From NCBI RefSeq assembly GCF_038622445.1, contig NZ_CP152019.1:3198501-3262500 (forward strand): a stretch of 64,000 nucleotides of DNA. Direction: 5' to 3'. Numbering within the stretch: position 1 is the stretch's first letter; every line of letters starts with the position of its first letter. The notes below the pieces were generated by a model. That model made no database searches. It was not told the origin of the DNA and saw only the letters and a program-made list of their open reading frames with translations. The position numbers and the translations under genes are program-made. Shown here piece by piece: positions 57,001-64,000 of this stretch. The stretch is from Sporosarcina sp. FSL K6-1522. Its GTDB lineage: Bacteria > Bacillota > Bacilli > Bacillales_A > Planococcaceae.

Positions 57001-58800
57001 TCAGAGTTTTATATCCTCGGATGCCTCGATGACATATCCCATCGTCGATTCTAATTGATGGATGGGGTCGTGATCACGTAAATGTTCAAAATCAAGACCC
57101 GTCAGCGTTTCAATTTTTGTAATGGGTACTTGATACGTTTTATATTCACCATAAGAAAATTCCAAATTCTCGATAAGATTTTTTTGAGTCTGCAAATAAG
57201 CAGTTGCAGATAGGCTTCCATCTTTCTTAACCATAACAGCTATTTTCCAAAATTCCGCCGGTATCTGAACGCCTCTGTAAAAAATGTCATCCATCCGAAA
57301 AACGGGTCCAGTAAACACTGTCACTTTAAGATTTGCGTTTTCGGCATTGTCTAAAATATAATTCTCCAGATCCAGCCAGCTTTTTTGATTCAACTTACTG
57401 TGCTGGGGAGCACAATTTGTAAAATGGAACGTATCCTGATTCGCCTTTTTTGCTGAATCTCCCCAAACTGGATCACGCCGGCGGACAAGATGTCCCCGAT
57501 CGAGCGAATTATTTGCATATAATTCAGGACCGCACTGGTACTCTGTTTCAATGCGAGAATCGAGATACCACTTGTCATTACGGCCAATCTTCATCAATTG
57601 ATTGCCGTCAATATTCACCACCGTATAATAGGCTAAACGGCGTGACTTGCTCATTACAATTGAAAAATGCGTATAATGGAGCACGTTGCTTCCGTCTTTT
57701 AACTGGGCAATATCCTGTTCAAGATCTGACCGGAATTTCGGATGAAGAACTTCATAGTCTTCACCAAAAAATCGTGTGTCATAACCGGTAGTCCCCTCAT
57801 ACCACGAACCGCTTAACTCCTCAACGACCATCCCTTCACTAGTATGATCGAGGACTCCCCACTCTTTCACAATGTCATTCAGCAACATTTTTTGATCATC
57901 ACTGAAGTTGGCGCCTTTCTCAACGACAAACTGGATAATACTGCTGATGCGAATCCCTTCATTGGCTATAAATTCAGTCCGGTTTTTTGGATCTGGAACG
58001 CCTGCATGATGGAGGGCGATTACAATCCATTCGTCATTATAGACAGGCGAACCGGAGGATCCTGGCATGGTATCTGTTGAGTAGTGAATATAATCGTCAA
58101 ATACATCCAAAATTTGATTCTCTCTAATCGCTACAGCTTTGGGTGCACCCGAAGGATGTTGAATAATTGATACATATTCACCAACCAACCCCTTGCCCGT
58201 TTGCGAGATGAGAGGCAAAAACCCAAAATCGCTTACGTTTGTGCCATCCGCAGACACTTCCCCTATCGCGACTAATGTAAAATCAAGCTTCTGATCCGTT
58301 ATAAAGAAACGCTCGGGTGTTAAACGGAAGCTTTTCATTGGACGTTCTTTTAGGTCAAGACCGACTTCATAATTGAATTGCGCGATACTGAACTGGGCCA
58401 TATCTTCGTTTTCCAAAACATGATGATTTGTAAGCAATAAAGATGGCGAAACAAGAAATCCTGTAGCATGTCCGAGAACTCTGCCTATGCGGTCGCGAAT
58501 CTCAATTCTACAAACTGGATTGGCTGCTTGTAGACCCGCTTCCAGATAAGAAATCGGAAATAGATCATCTTGGCCAATAATACGTTCCATCGCAAGTCCA
58601 TCACGTGGATCAATCATTGCTTTACGAAGTGCAACTCGCTCAGGCGTATCTACTTCCAAAGGATTTTTAGTTTCTAGTTCACTAGCCATTTGTTCACGTT
58701 TACTAGAACGCGCAATATAACGCTCCAATGCTTGTTGTTGCTGCAAATCTACAAGATCCATATTAAAATTTTCAAACTTTTCAAGTCGCTTCATTGACAT
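57001..58800 (-). CDS. Trypsin-like serine protease fused to a DNA/RNA non-specific endonuclease
   Basis: About 599 aa from the ATG at 58800; the ATG at 58794 is better spaced from GGGGGGG, so the exact start is open. Residues about 95-300: chymotrypsin/V8-fold protease with the triad His (LLLTNHHVL), Asp (QKLDFTLVAIG) and Ser (TMPGSSGSPVYND). Residues about 375-600: Endonuclease_NS domain with DRGHLVRRRD, the metal-binding Asn of HFTNCAPQHSKLNQ and TVFTGPVF. No signal peptide is visible, so it may act in the cytosol, a hazard unless kept inactive. The front ~90 residues are helical (LVDLQQQQALERYIARSSKR). No other gene appears in the same transcript. Confidence 0.88.
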   Translation of the reverse strand: MSMKRLEKFENFNMDLVDLQQQQALERYIARSSKREQMASELETKNPLEVDTPERVALRKAMIDPRDGLAMERIIGQDDLFPISYLEAGLQAANPVCRIEIRDRIGRVLGHATGFLVSPSLLLTNHHVLENEDMAQFSIAQFNYEVGLDLKERPMKSFRLTPERFFITDQKLDFTLVAIGEVSADGTNVSDFGFLPLISQTGKGLVGEYVSIIQHPSGAPKAVAIRENQILDVFDDYIHYSTDTMPGSSGSPVYNDEWIVIALHHAGVPDPKNRTEFIANEGIRISSIIQFVVEKGANFSDDQKMLLNDIVKEWGVLDHTSEGMVVEELSGSWYEGTTGYDTRFFGEDYEVLHPKFRSDLEQDIAQLKDGSNVLHYTHFSIVMSKSRRLAYYTVVNIDGNQLMKIGRNDKWYLDSRIETEYQCGPELYANNSLDRGHLVRRRDPVWGDSAKKANQDTFHFTNCAPQHSKLNQKSWLDLENYILDNAENANLKVTVFTGPVFRMDDIFYRGVQIPAEFWKIAVMVKKDGSLSATAYLQTQKNLIENLEFSYGEYKTYQVPITKIETLTGLDFEHLRDHDPIHQLESTMGYVIEASEDIKL

Positions 58801-59120
58801 ATTCCCCCCCATCTTAAATAATGAAACCGCAACATTTTCTAATAACTCCGACTATTCTAACACTAATACCACTTTTTTAACAGTTACTTTTTCAGGATAA
58901 TCCAATCGATTTTAGACCCAAAATAACTCGTCTATTGATTAGCCAAAAAATAACTGAATCAGACATTAGTACTGCGTGTATAGTTGCTTTTGAATCACTT
59001 TGGATTAAACAACTTCTTTATCATTGTCGATGTTTGTTTTATGTGTAGGGGTGCCAAAATAATCCAAACGCAGTTTTAGTCATTCAAAACCTGTTTTCAT
59101 TGCTTTTATTTGGCTTTATA

Positions 59121-59183
59121 GTAGAAACGATGACGAAGTTGAGTGAGGAGATGAGCAGAGCTGCGAACCAGTTTAGTGTTTAA
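59121..59183 (+). pseudogene. Possible C-terminal tail of a chemotaxis receptor
   Basis: The frame ends VETMTKLSEEMSRAANQFSV then TAA, like the last helix of methyl-accepting chemotaxis proteins. The terminator at 59191-59232 follows. Upstream the frame is short and no receptor body is present. Weak evidence. Confidence 0.35.
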
Positions 59184-59190
59184 GAAATTC

Positions 59191-59232
59191 AAAAAATCGT
59201 TTTGAACATCAAAGTGTCCAGAACGATTTTTT
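59191..59232 (+). terminator. Terminator after the receptor-like tail
   Basis: 14-bp perfect stem AAAAAATCGTTTTG / CAGAACGATTTTTT (one G-T type wobble at the inner end) with T-run. Confidence 0.75.
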
Positions 59233-59458
59233 CCTTCCTGTACAATCTATATTTTCACTTTATTATATGGAAAAAAACTTATTCAATGAAATCCCCCAAC
59301 ATTATTTGTAATAATTCGGCATAAATCTTTTTCTGACACATATATATATAGAAGCGCTACCTATCTTATTCCTCACCCAATCAAAAAGCACCTTGACTTC
59401 AGTTCATGAACGGAAAATGCGCGACAGAATGTTAAGAATTTCTAATTGAAGGGGGTGA

Positions 59459-59571
59459 AACCCATACCAACATACAGAACAACGAGCTTTTCCCCCTCAC
59501 TACCGAGTAGATGATTTGCTACGATGTCAGTACTGTTATCAATCACCTTTTTCTTATCAAGAAAGAAGTAA
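59459..59571 (+). pseudogene. Decayed copy of the holin-like small toxin gene
   Basis: Aligned to the intact gene at 60529-60636: AAGGGGGTGAAA ribosome site and CCCAT retained, but the start codon is ATA and the middle is scrambled; the end FFLSRKK-TAA and about 180 following bases are nearly identical. First copy of a duplicated unit. Confidence 0.75.
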
Positions 59572-60180
59572 CCGTCCTCCCTCGGCAAAAGTGTGGACAA
59601 TTACTTCTGCACTCTCGGTCAACTGCTTTGTTTAGCCAACCATTGACACCGTCGTACGTTGTACAAAATCGTCCATAAATACGTTTCACTGTTTACGCTT
59701 GAAGGACTGAATGCTCAAACGCCCAATCCTTTTTTATTGTATGTGACGTTTTTTATTATATGATGAATTGCCATCAAAAGTGTTTCATCTCGCTTCTACA
59801 TGCTTTTGCAAACATCAATATCTTCGTGCATAGTCATTGAATAGAGATCAAGCTCGATTCAATTCTTTTTTAGCAGCTTGCACATACAGGATTTACTCCG
59901 ACTCAATATGTAAGTATCGGTTACATTTAAGATGTCGCATGTACTACTAAAAATAGACATCTCTTTTAGTATTTCGCCCGAAATAGTTACTAAGCGCTAA
60001 AGAGGATCCCTTTTTAATAAGACTTCTGAATCTATTATTGAATTTATTCAAAACTAATTGGACGGAATAATCAGATAATGGTATGATTTATATGGAATCG
60101 TTACCAATTTATTCATTAATTTATATGAATTTGTAACCCGTGTTACCGAAACGTTTACTCCCCGGCAGCGCAATCAGAGT

Positions 60181-60262
60181 AGCCCTCGCTACAAATTTGC
60201 TTATTGCAAAGGTATTGAATAAAAATAGCTCGTTACGATATGAGTAAATCATTAATAGAATC
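60181..60262 (+). pseudogene. Relic of the intracellular subtilisin gene
   Basis: About 70 bases match the intact protease gene around 61440-61520 (KVLNKN core, AAGGTATTGAATAAAAAT identical), with stops such as GAGTAA for GAGTGG. It lies downstream of the decayed toxin gene as the intact protease lies downstream of the intact toxin gene. Confidence 0.75.
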
Positions 60263-60528
60263 CATTATGCTTGAACAAAATGTGAATATTATTTTTATAT
60301 CGATTAGGAAGTCCAAACGAGGAAGATCAGCCCTACACTGAGAGCGAAGAGTGGTTCACCAAGATTTTCTAGTATTTCCGGCAACAATTCGACATATACC
60401 TATTTATTGCACATATACATAATAGAAGCACTACCTATCTTATGCTTCACTTATTAAAAACTACACCTTCATTTTAGTTTATGTACGGCGGATTGTTAGG
60501 CACCCCAATTGAAGGGAGGTGAAAACCC

Positions 60529-60636
60529 ATGACAACGTACGAAACACTGAGCTTACTCCTACAAATATCTGGAGGGTGGATTGCTGCTATATCAGTGTTG
60601 TTGTCAGTCGTCTTTTTCTTATCAAGAAAGAAGTAA
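60529..60636 (+). CDS. Putative holin-like small toxin
   Basis: 35 aa: TTYETLSLLLQISGGWIAAI, a single membrane helix, and FFLSRKK at the end, the layout of the Hol_Tox-type hydrophobic peptides (T-YE-LSL opening). AAGGGAGGTG lies at ideal distance from the ATG. Such peptides are often toxins of type I systems with an antisense RNA at the 3' end; a conserved stretch of about 180 bases after the stop is retained in both copies and could encode it. Function otherwise unproven. Confidence 0.72.
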   Translation: MTTYETLSLLLQISGGWIAAISVLLSVVFFLSRKK

Positions 60637-61126
60637 CCGTCCTCCCTCGGCAAAAGTGTGGACAATTACTTCTGCACTCTCGGCCAACTGCTTTTTCTAA
60701 CCAACCATTTACACGTCGTAAGATGCACAAAACCGTCTATGAATTCGTCTTACTGTTTACGCTTGTAGGACTGAATGCTCAAACGCCCAATCCTTTTTTA
60801 TTGTATGTTACATTTTTTATTATATGATGGATTGCCATCAAAAGTGTAACATCTCGTTCCAGCATGCCTTTGCGAACCTAGATATCATCGTGTTTAGTCA
60901 TTGCTTACAAGATCGAGCTTGATTTCAGTCATTTTTCAGGAGCTTGCGCAAATTGAACTTACCACGACTCCATATATAAGTAACAACCACTCAAGATATG
61001 CAGTAAGCTCCTCTTTTAGAAACATTTTTTGCGTACTGCCCACAATTGTGAAGAGGCGCAATATGTTCGCTTTACATTTGCGAATGAATGATAAAACGAT
61101 TAAATCATATAATGAGGAGGTATAAA

Positions 61127-62092
61127 ATGGAGAATTTTGCTCATTTAATCCCATACGAAGTGATTGTAAAAGTCGCAGAGGTCAATGAAGTTCCTGCGGG
61201 TGTGGATTTAATTCAAGCACCAAAGATTTGGAATGCCACAAAAGGAAAAGGCATGACGGTAGCTGTTCTGGATACAGGATGCGATAGTAGACACCCCGAT
61301 TTACAAGAACGGATTATAGGCGGTCGGAACTTTACAGATGACGATAGAAGCAATCCAACTATATTCCTCGATTACAATGGCCATGGAACGCACGTCGCCG
61401 GAACGATTGCAGCCCAGAAAAACGATAAAGGCGTAGTCGGAGTTGCCCCTGAAGCGAGTTTGCTCATTGTAAAGGTATTGAATAAAAATGGCTCGGGACA
61501 ATATGAGTGGATTATCAATGGCATCAATTACGCAATCGAACAGAAAGTGGATATTATCTCTATGTCACTAGGAGGTCCACACGATTCACCTGCACTTCAC
61601 ACAGCAATCAAAAAAGCTGTCGCGAACAATATCCTCGTAGTTTGCGCAGCCGGTAATGAGGGTGATGGCAACGATTCAACCGATGAATTCGCCTTTCCTG
61701 GCTATTATAACGAAGTCATTTCCGTAGGTGCCATTAATCAGGAACGGCGCTCTTCCAATTTCACCAATTCTCACAACGAAATCGATGTCGTTGCACCGGG
61801 TGAAGAGATCCTCTCTACCTTTTTAAACGGAAAATACGCTAAGTTAAGCGGAACTTCGATGGCTGCCCCCCATGTTTCTGGAGCACTGGCCCTTATTAAA
61901 AATGTAGTCAACAACCGTTTCGAACGGCAACTTTCTGAGCCAGAGCTCTATGCCCAGCTGATTAAAAGAACCATTCCACTAGGATTCTCGCCAAAACTTG
62001 AAGGGAATGGACTCGTCTATTTAACGGTTCTTGAGCACTTGAGCAATGTATTTGAGGGAGAAATGAAAACGTTGGTTTTGCATGCACAGTGA
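61127..62092 (+). CDS. isp: Intracellular subtilisin-like serine protease
   Basis: 321 aa from the ATG at 61127 after GAGGAGG; the frame to 61088 lacks a site. No signal peptide. N-terminal leader with the LIPY motif of intracellular subtilisins, which blocks the active site until removed. Triad: Asp in VAVLDTGCDSRHPD, His in NGHGTHVAGT, Ser in LSGTSMAAPHVSG; oxyanion Asn in CAAGNEGDG. ISPs degrade cytosolic proteins in stationary phase and sporulation. A relic of a second copy lies at 60181-60262. Confidence 0.92.
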   Translation: MENFAHLIPYEVIVKVAEVNEVPAGVDLIQAPKIWNATKGKGMTVAVLDTGCDSRHPDLQERIIGGRNFTDDDRSNPTIFLDYNGHGTHVAGTIAAQKNDKGVVGVAPEASLLIVKVLNKNGSGQYEWIINGINYAIEQKVDIISMSLGGPHDSPALHTAIKKAVANNILVVCAAGNEGDGNDSTDEFAFPGYYNEVISVGAINQERRSSNFTNSHNEIDVVAPGEEILSTFLNGKYAKLSGTSMAAPHVSGALALIKNVVNNRFERQLSEPELYAQLIKRTIPLGFSPKLEGNGLVYLTVLEHLSNVFEGEMKTLVLHAQ

Positions 62093-62186
62093 TTTAGCTT
62101 AAAAAGTGGTGCTAGGCGCACAAGCTTTTTTAAACATCTGTGCGCCACATGCAACACGACTCAGGAAATACACAACGATTTCAGAG

Positions 62187-62220
62187 AATAATCAGCCGTG
62201 TAGATAAACGGCTGATTATT
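62187..62220 (+). terminator. Terminator behind the subtilisin gene
   Basis: 12-bp perfect stem AATAATCAGCCG / CGGCTGATTATT with a 10-base loop, ending in T-rich sequence. Confidence 0.9.
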
Positions 62221-62419
62221 TTATGTATTTTTATTTTGAAATGTGAAATATTTTTTGTGCCGTTCATGGCGAACGTGACCGGCCATTGTCAAACAGGTAC
62301 AGCGCTTAATTACTTGTAGGTTGACTAAAATATGTAAAATTTTATTAAGACGAATATAGTCCCCGCTATAGCTCACGGGGCGTTTAGTAGAAATAAGTGT
62401 TTGATATTCAACAAAAAAC

Positions 62420-62455
62420 ATCCCCCTCCTTGTCAAATTGATAAGGATGGGGGAT
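62420..62455 (-). terminator. Terminator-like hairpin behind the M14 gene
   Basis: ATCCCCC-CCTT pairs with AAGG--GGGGGAT around about 11 bases; minus-strand exit runs into TTTTTTG. It lies 80 bases after the carboxypeptidase stop. Confidence 0.75.
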
Positions 62456-62536
62456 ATTCGCCAATAAAACGTCATGCTTCAATTGTCGAAGCCTTGTCTA
62501 AATAGACTGGAGGAACTGTCACTACGTCAGTCCTAA

Positions 62537-63580
62537 TCACTCATCCGAAGGACGTGTATTTTGAGTAGCAAGCGTATCCCAGAATGTAATATCTTTGTTT
62601 TCAATCGAACGGTCTGCAATCGCACGTACTGTCGCATCCAATGTTGTGATCGTTTGCTTGATCAAATAACCATTACTCTTCTGGCCTAGGACAGCTGATT
62701 CATTAGAGTGATCTGACATACCGCGCATCTCAAATAATAGCGTGGCAATGTCATACTCTACTGCGATGCCATTCCGACTAATGGTCTCCGCTGAACCTCC
62801 ATTATATTTCCCAAGATGCCCCCACCCTGTCGAATCGACGGCATCAAAAACAACAGCACCAAGCTTTTTCGATTTCTGTAATACAGCCGAATCGACATTC
62901 GGTGTTGTTGGGTAAAGGATTGAGCCTGACACAAGCTTGCCATCACGCTCACTTTGGCTACCTTGATGGTGTAAATCAATCATGTAGTCAATATCATAAG
63001 CGCGCATGACATTGTCATGCAGTGCCTTCGTTTCAGGCTGAATTTTCGTCACGTGATCCCGATTCAAATCTACTCCGAACGCATTATAACGCGTTAGATG
63101 ACGATCGCCACTTGCGATGTAATCATCGAGGGAAAAGTCGACATCTCCCATTGCCCCATCTGGATTGAGCATAGGCACGATTAAGATATTCACACCATCA
63201 GTGACGCCTTTCATCTTGCCGGTCCCAAGGTGTTTGATGAATTCAAGTGCCCCTTCTGTCGTTAGCTGCTCATTCCCATGCTGCTGTGTCAGGAATAAAA
63301 TCGTTGGATTTTCGGGATTTTTCATGTACTTCACAAGATACAAATCCCGTCCTTTAACGCTTTGGCCAATCACTTCTAGTTGCATCTCTTTTTGTTTTGC
63401 TTCCTGCTTCTTCAGATTGGCTACCAGTTCGTCATATGTGTGCAAAATGGATGTATTGATTGTTTCATTCCCACCATAGTTGGGCCCGTTGCCAACAGCT
63501 TCCGCAATAGGCGACGCGAATGGGGATACACTTAGCGCCATTGCGCCTGCAAGTGTAATAGCGAGTATGGATTTTTTCAT
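62537..63580 (-). CDS. Secreted M14 zinc carboxypeptidase
   Basis: 347 aa. Signal peptide (SILAITLAGAMALSVSP, cleavage near AEA). M14 domain: first zinc ligands His-Glu in LTQQHGNEQ, third His in MIDLHHQGSQ, DLNRDH substrate-binding motif, and a catalytic Glu in LLFEMRGMS. Removes C-terminal residues from peptides or peptidoglycan stems outside the cell. ATG after AAGGGAGAT. Directly downstream of a paralogue on the same strand; a fragment of this gene recurs at 56829-56935. Confidence 0.9.
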   Translation of the reverse strand: MKKSILAITLAGAMALSVSPFASPIAEAVGNGPNYGGNETINTSILHTYDELVANLKKQEAKQKEMQLEVIGQSVKGRDLYLVKYMKNPENPTILFLTQQHGNEQLTTEGALEFIKHLGTGKMKGVTDGVNILIVPMLNPDGAMGDVDFSLDDYIASGDRHLTRYNAFGVDLNRDHVTKIQPETKALHDNVMRAYDIDYMIDLHHQGSQSERDGKLVSGSILYPTTPNVDSAVLQKSKKLGAVVFDAVDSTGWGHLGKYNGGSAETISRNGIAVEYDIATLLFEMRGMSDHSNESAVLGQKSNGYLIKQTITTLDATVRAIADRSIENKDITFWDTLATQNTRPSDE

Positions 63581-63630
63581 GTTTTTATCTCCCTTGACGT
63601 TTCATTGTTTGTGCTACCCATTTTTCAGGT

Positions 63631-64000
63631 TCAGTTCGTCGGGCTGTAAGATGTCAACGGGATTTTCTCGTAGTCTTCAGGATTTAACTCTTCGACTGAT
63701 CCATCAGCAACCGCCTCGATAATACCCGTAAGACCCCGTTCAACCGCTTTCACAAGTTGACCTTTCTTTTTTTGCCCTATCATTTGGGTCTGGCCTTTTA
63801 CCTCAAAGAGCACCGTACCACTGCCGTTCAAAGCGAATGTGCCCAATGCCGTCCCCGGAAGGTCGAGCCCTTGTGAATAAAGTGAAATATTTTTGAAAGG
63901 TGAATTGCCGTAAGACTGCAATTCATTGTAGGCAGCAAGATTCAATTGCCTTGAGAAATCATAGTTGTAGTCATCTTTATACTTCGCATATTTAGCACCT
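63631..64000 (-). CDS. Second M14 carboxypeptidase, C-terminal part only
   Basis: The frame is open to the window edge (KYKDDYNYDFSRQLNLAAYN at the front) and ends PLTSYSPTN. It contains the last domain region with the likely catalytic Glu in GTVLFEVKGQT. It resembles the C-terminal part of the neighbouring M14 enzyme; the start lies beyond base 64000. The two were probably formed by duplication and may be cotranscribed. Confidence 0.75.
   Translation of the reverse strand, partial: GAKYAKYKDDYNYDFSRQLNLAAYNELQSYGNSPFKNISLYSQGLDLPGTALGTFALNGSGTVLFEVKGQTQMIGQKKKGQLVKAVERGLTGIIEAVADGSVEELNPEDYEKIPLTSYSPTN

Noticed and set aside
61088..61126. Longer start for the intracellular subtilisin
   Set aside because: The GAGGAGG site and the LIPY leader position both support the ATG at 61127.

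Overview
The window looks like chromosome of a low-GC, spore-forming member of the Bacillales, most like Planococcaceae (Sporosarcina or Lysinibacillus type). Evidence: strong GGAGG ribosome binding sites, a CwlJ-type germination hydrolase, a gamma-type small acid-soluble spore protein, a YlxY-type deacetylase, an intracellular subtilisin with an LIPY leader, and the repetitive element common in bacilli intergenic regions. No rRNA, tRNA or CRISPR array was seen. The genus is an inference from gene content, not a database match.

Layout. 0.3-1.6 kb: a zinc alcohol dehydrogenase. 2.3-12.6 kb: a glycolate utilisation block on the minus strand, in transcription order a GntR/FCD regulator, glcE, glcF, glcD, malate synthase G, a fumarylacetoacetase-family enzyme and a lactate/glycolate permease. 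Together they import glycolate, oxidise it to glyoxylate and condense it with acetyl-CoA to malate. 13-22 kb: a rearranged zone with a duplicated LURP-one cassette, a broken pcm gene, CwlJ, an HD phosphohydrolase, an M23-type membrane protein, and an orphan phage-like replication pair (DnaB-like helicase plus DnaD-like initiator). 22.3-26.5 kb: a ureohydrolase, an MFS transporter and a PAS/AAA+/Fis activator, with a textbook sigma-54 promoter in front of the transporter. 27-36 kb: bioY behind a BirA-like operator, an EAL-PAS-GGDEF protein, a DUF218 protein, a MazG-like protein, a threonine-synthase-like enzyme, a WYL regulator facing a GyrI-like protein, and a VOC protein.

36.5-45.5 kb is an array of minus-strand genes resembling immunity proteins of polymorphic toxin systems (YwqG/DUF1963, DUF4303, two CbrC copies, an Imm51-like protein, an Imm68-like protein, a DUF4274-like protein and unknowns), with no toxin gene visible. 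Several are broken by clean stop codons. A CPBP protease and a MerR regulator interrupt the array.

46-54.7 kb: OsmC, an AbgT transporter, a graveyard of gene fragments (helicase, sulfatase, SDR, IS1595 transposase), a YlxY-like deacetylase, an SASP and a tyrosine phenol-lyase-like enzyme. 54.9-64 kb: an aberrant ATP-sulfurylase homologue with a long C-terminal extension, a trypsin-like protease fused to a DNA/RNA non-specific endonuclease, a degenerate and an intact copy of a holin-like small toxin plus intracellular subtilisin unit, and two M14 carboxypeptidases, the second cut by the window end.

The most interesting items are the protease-nuclease fusion, the toxin-less immunity array, the degenerate-motif sulfurylase, the duplicated toxin/protease unit, and an RNA-like 3' region behind the glycolate permease.
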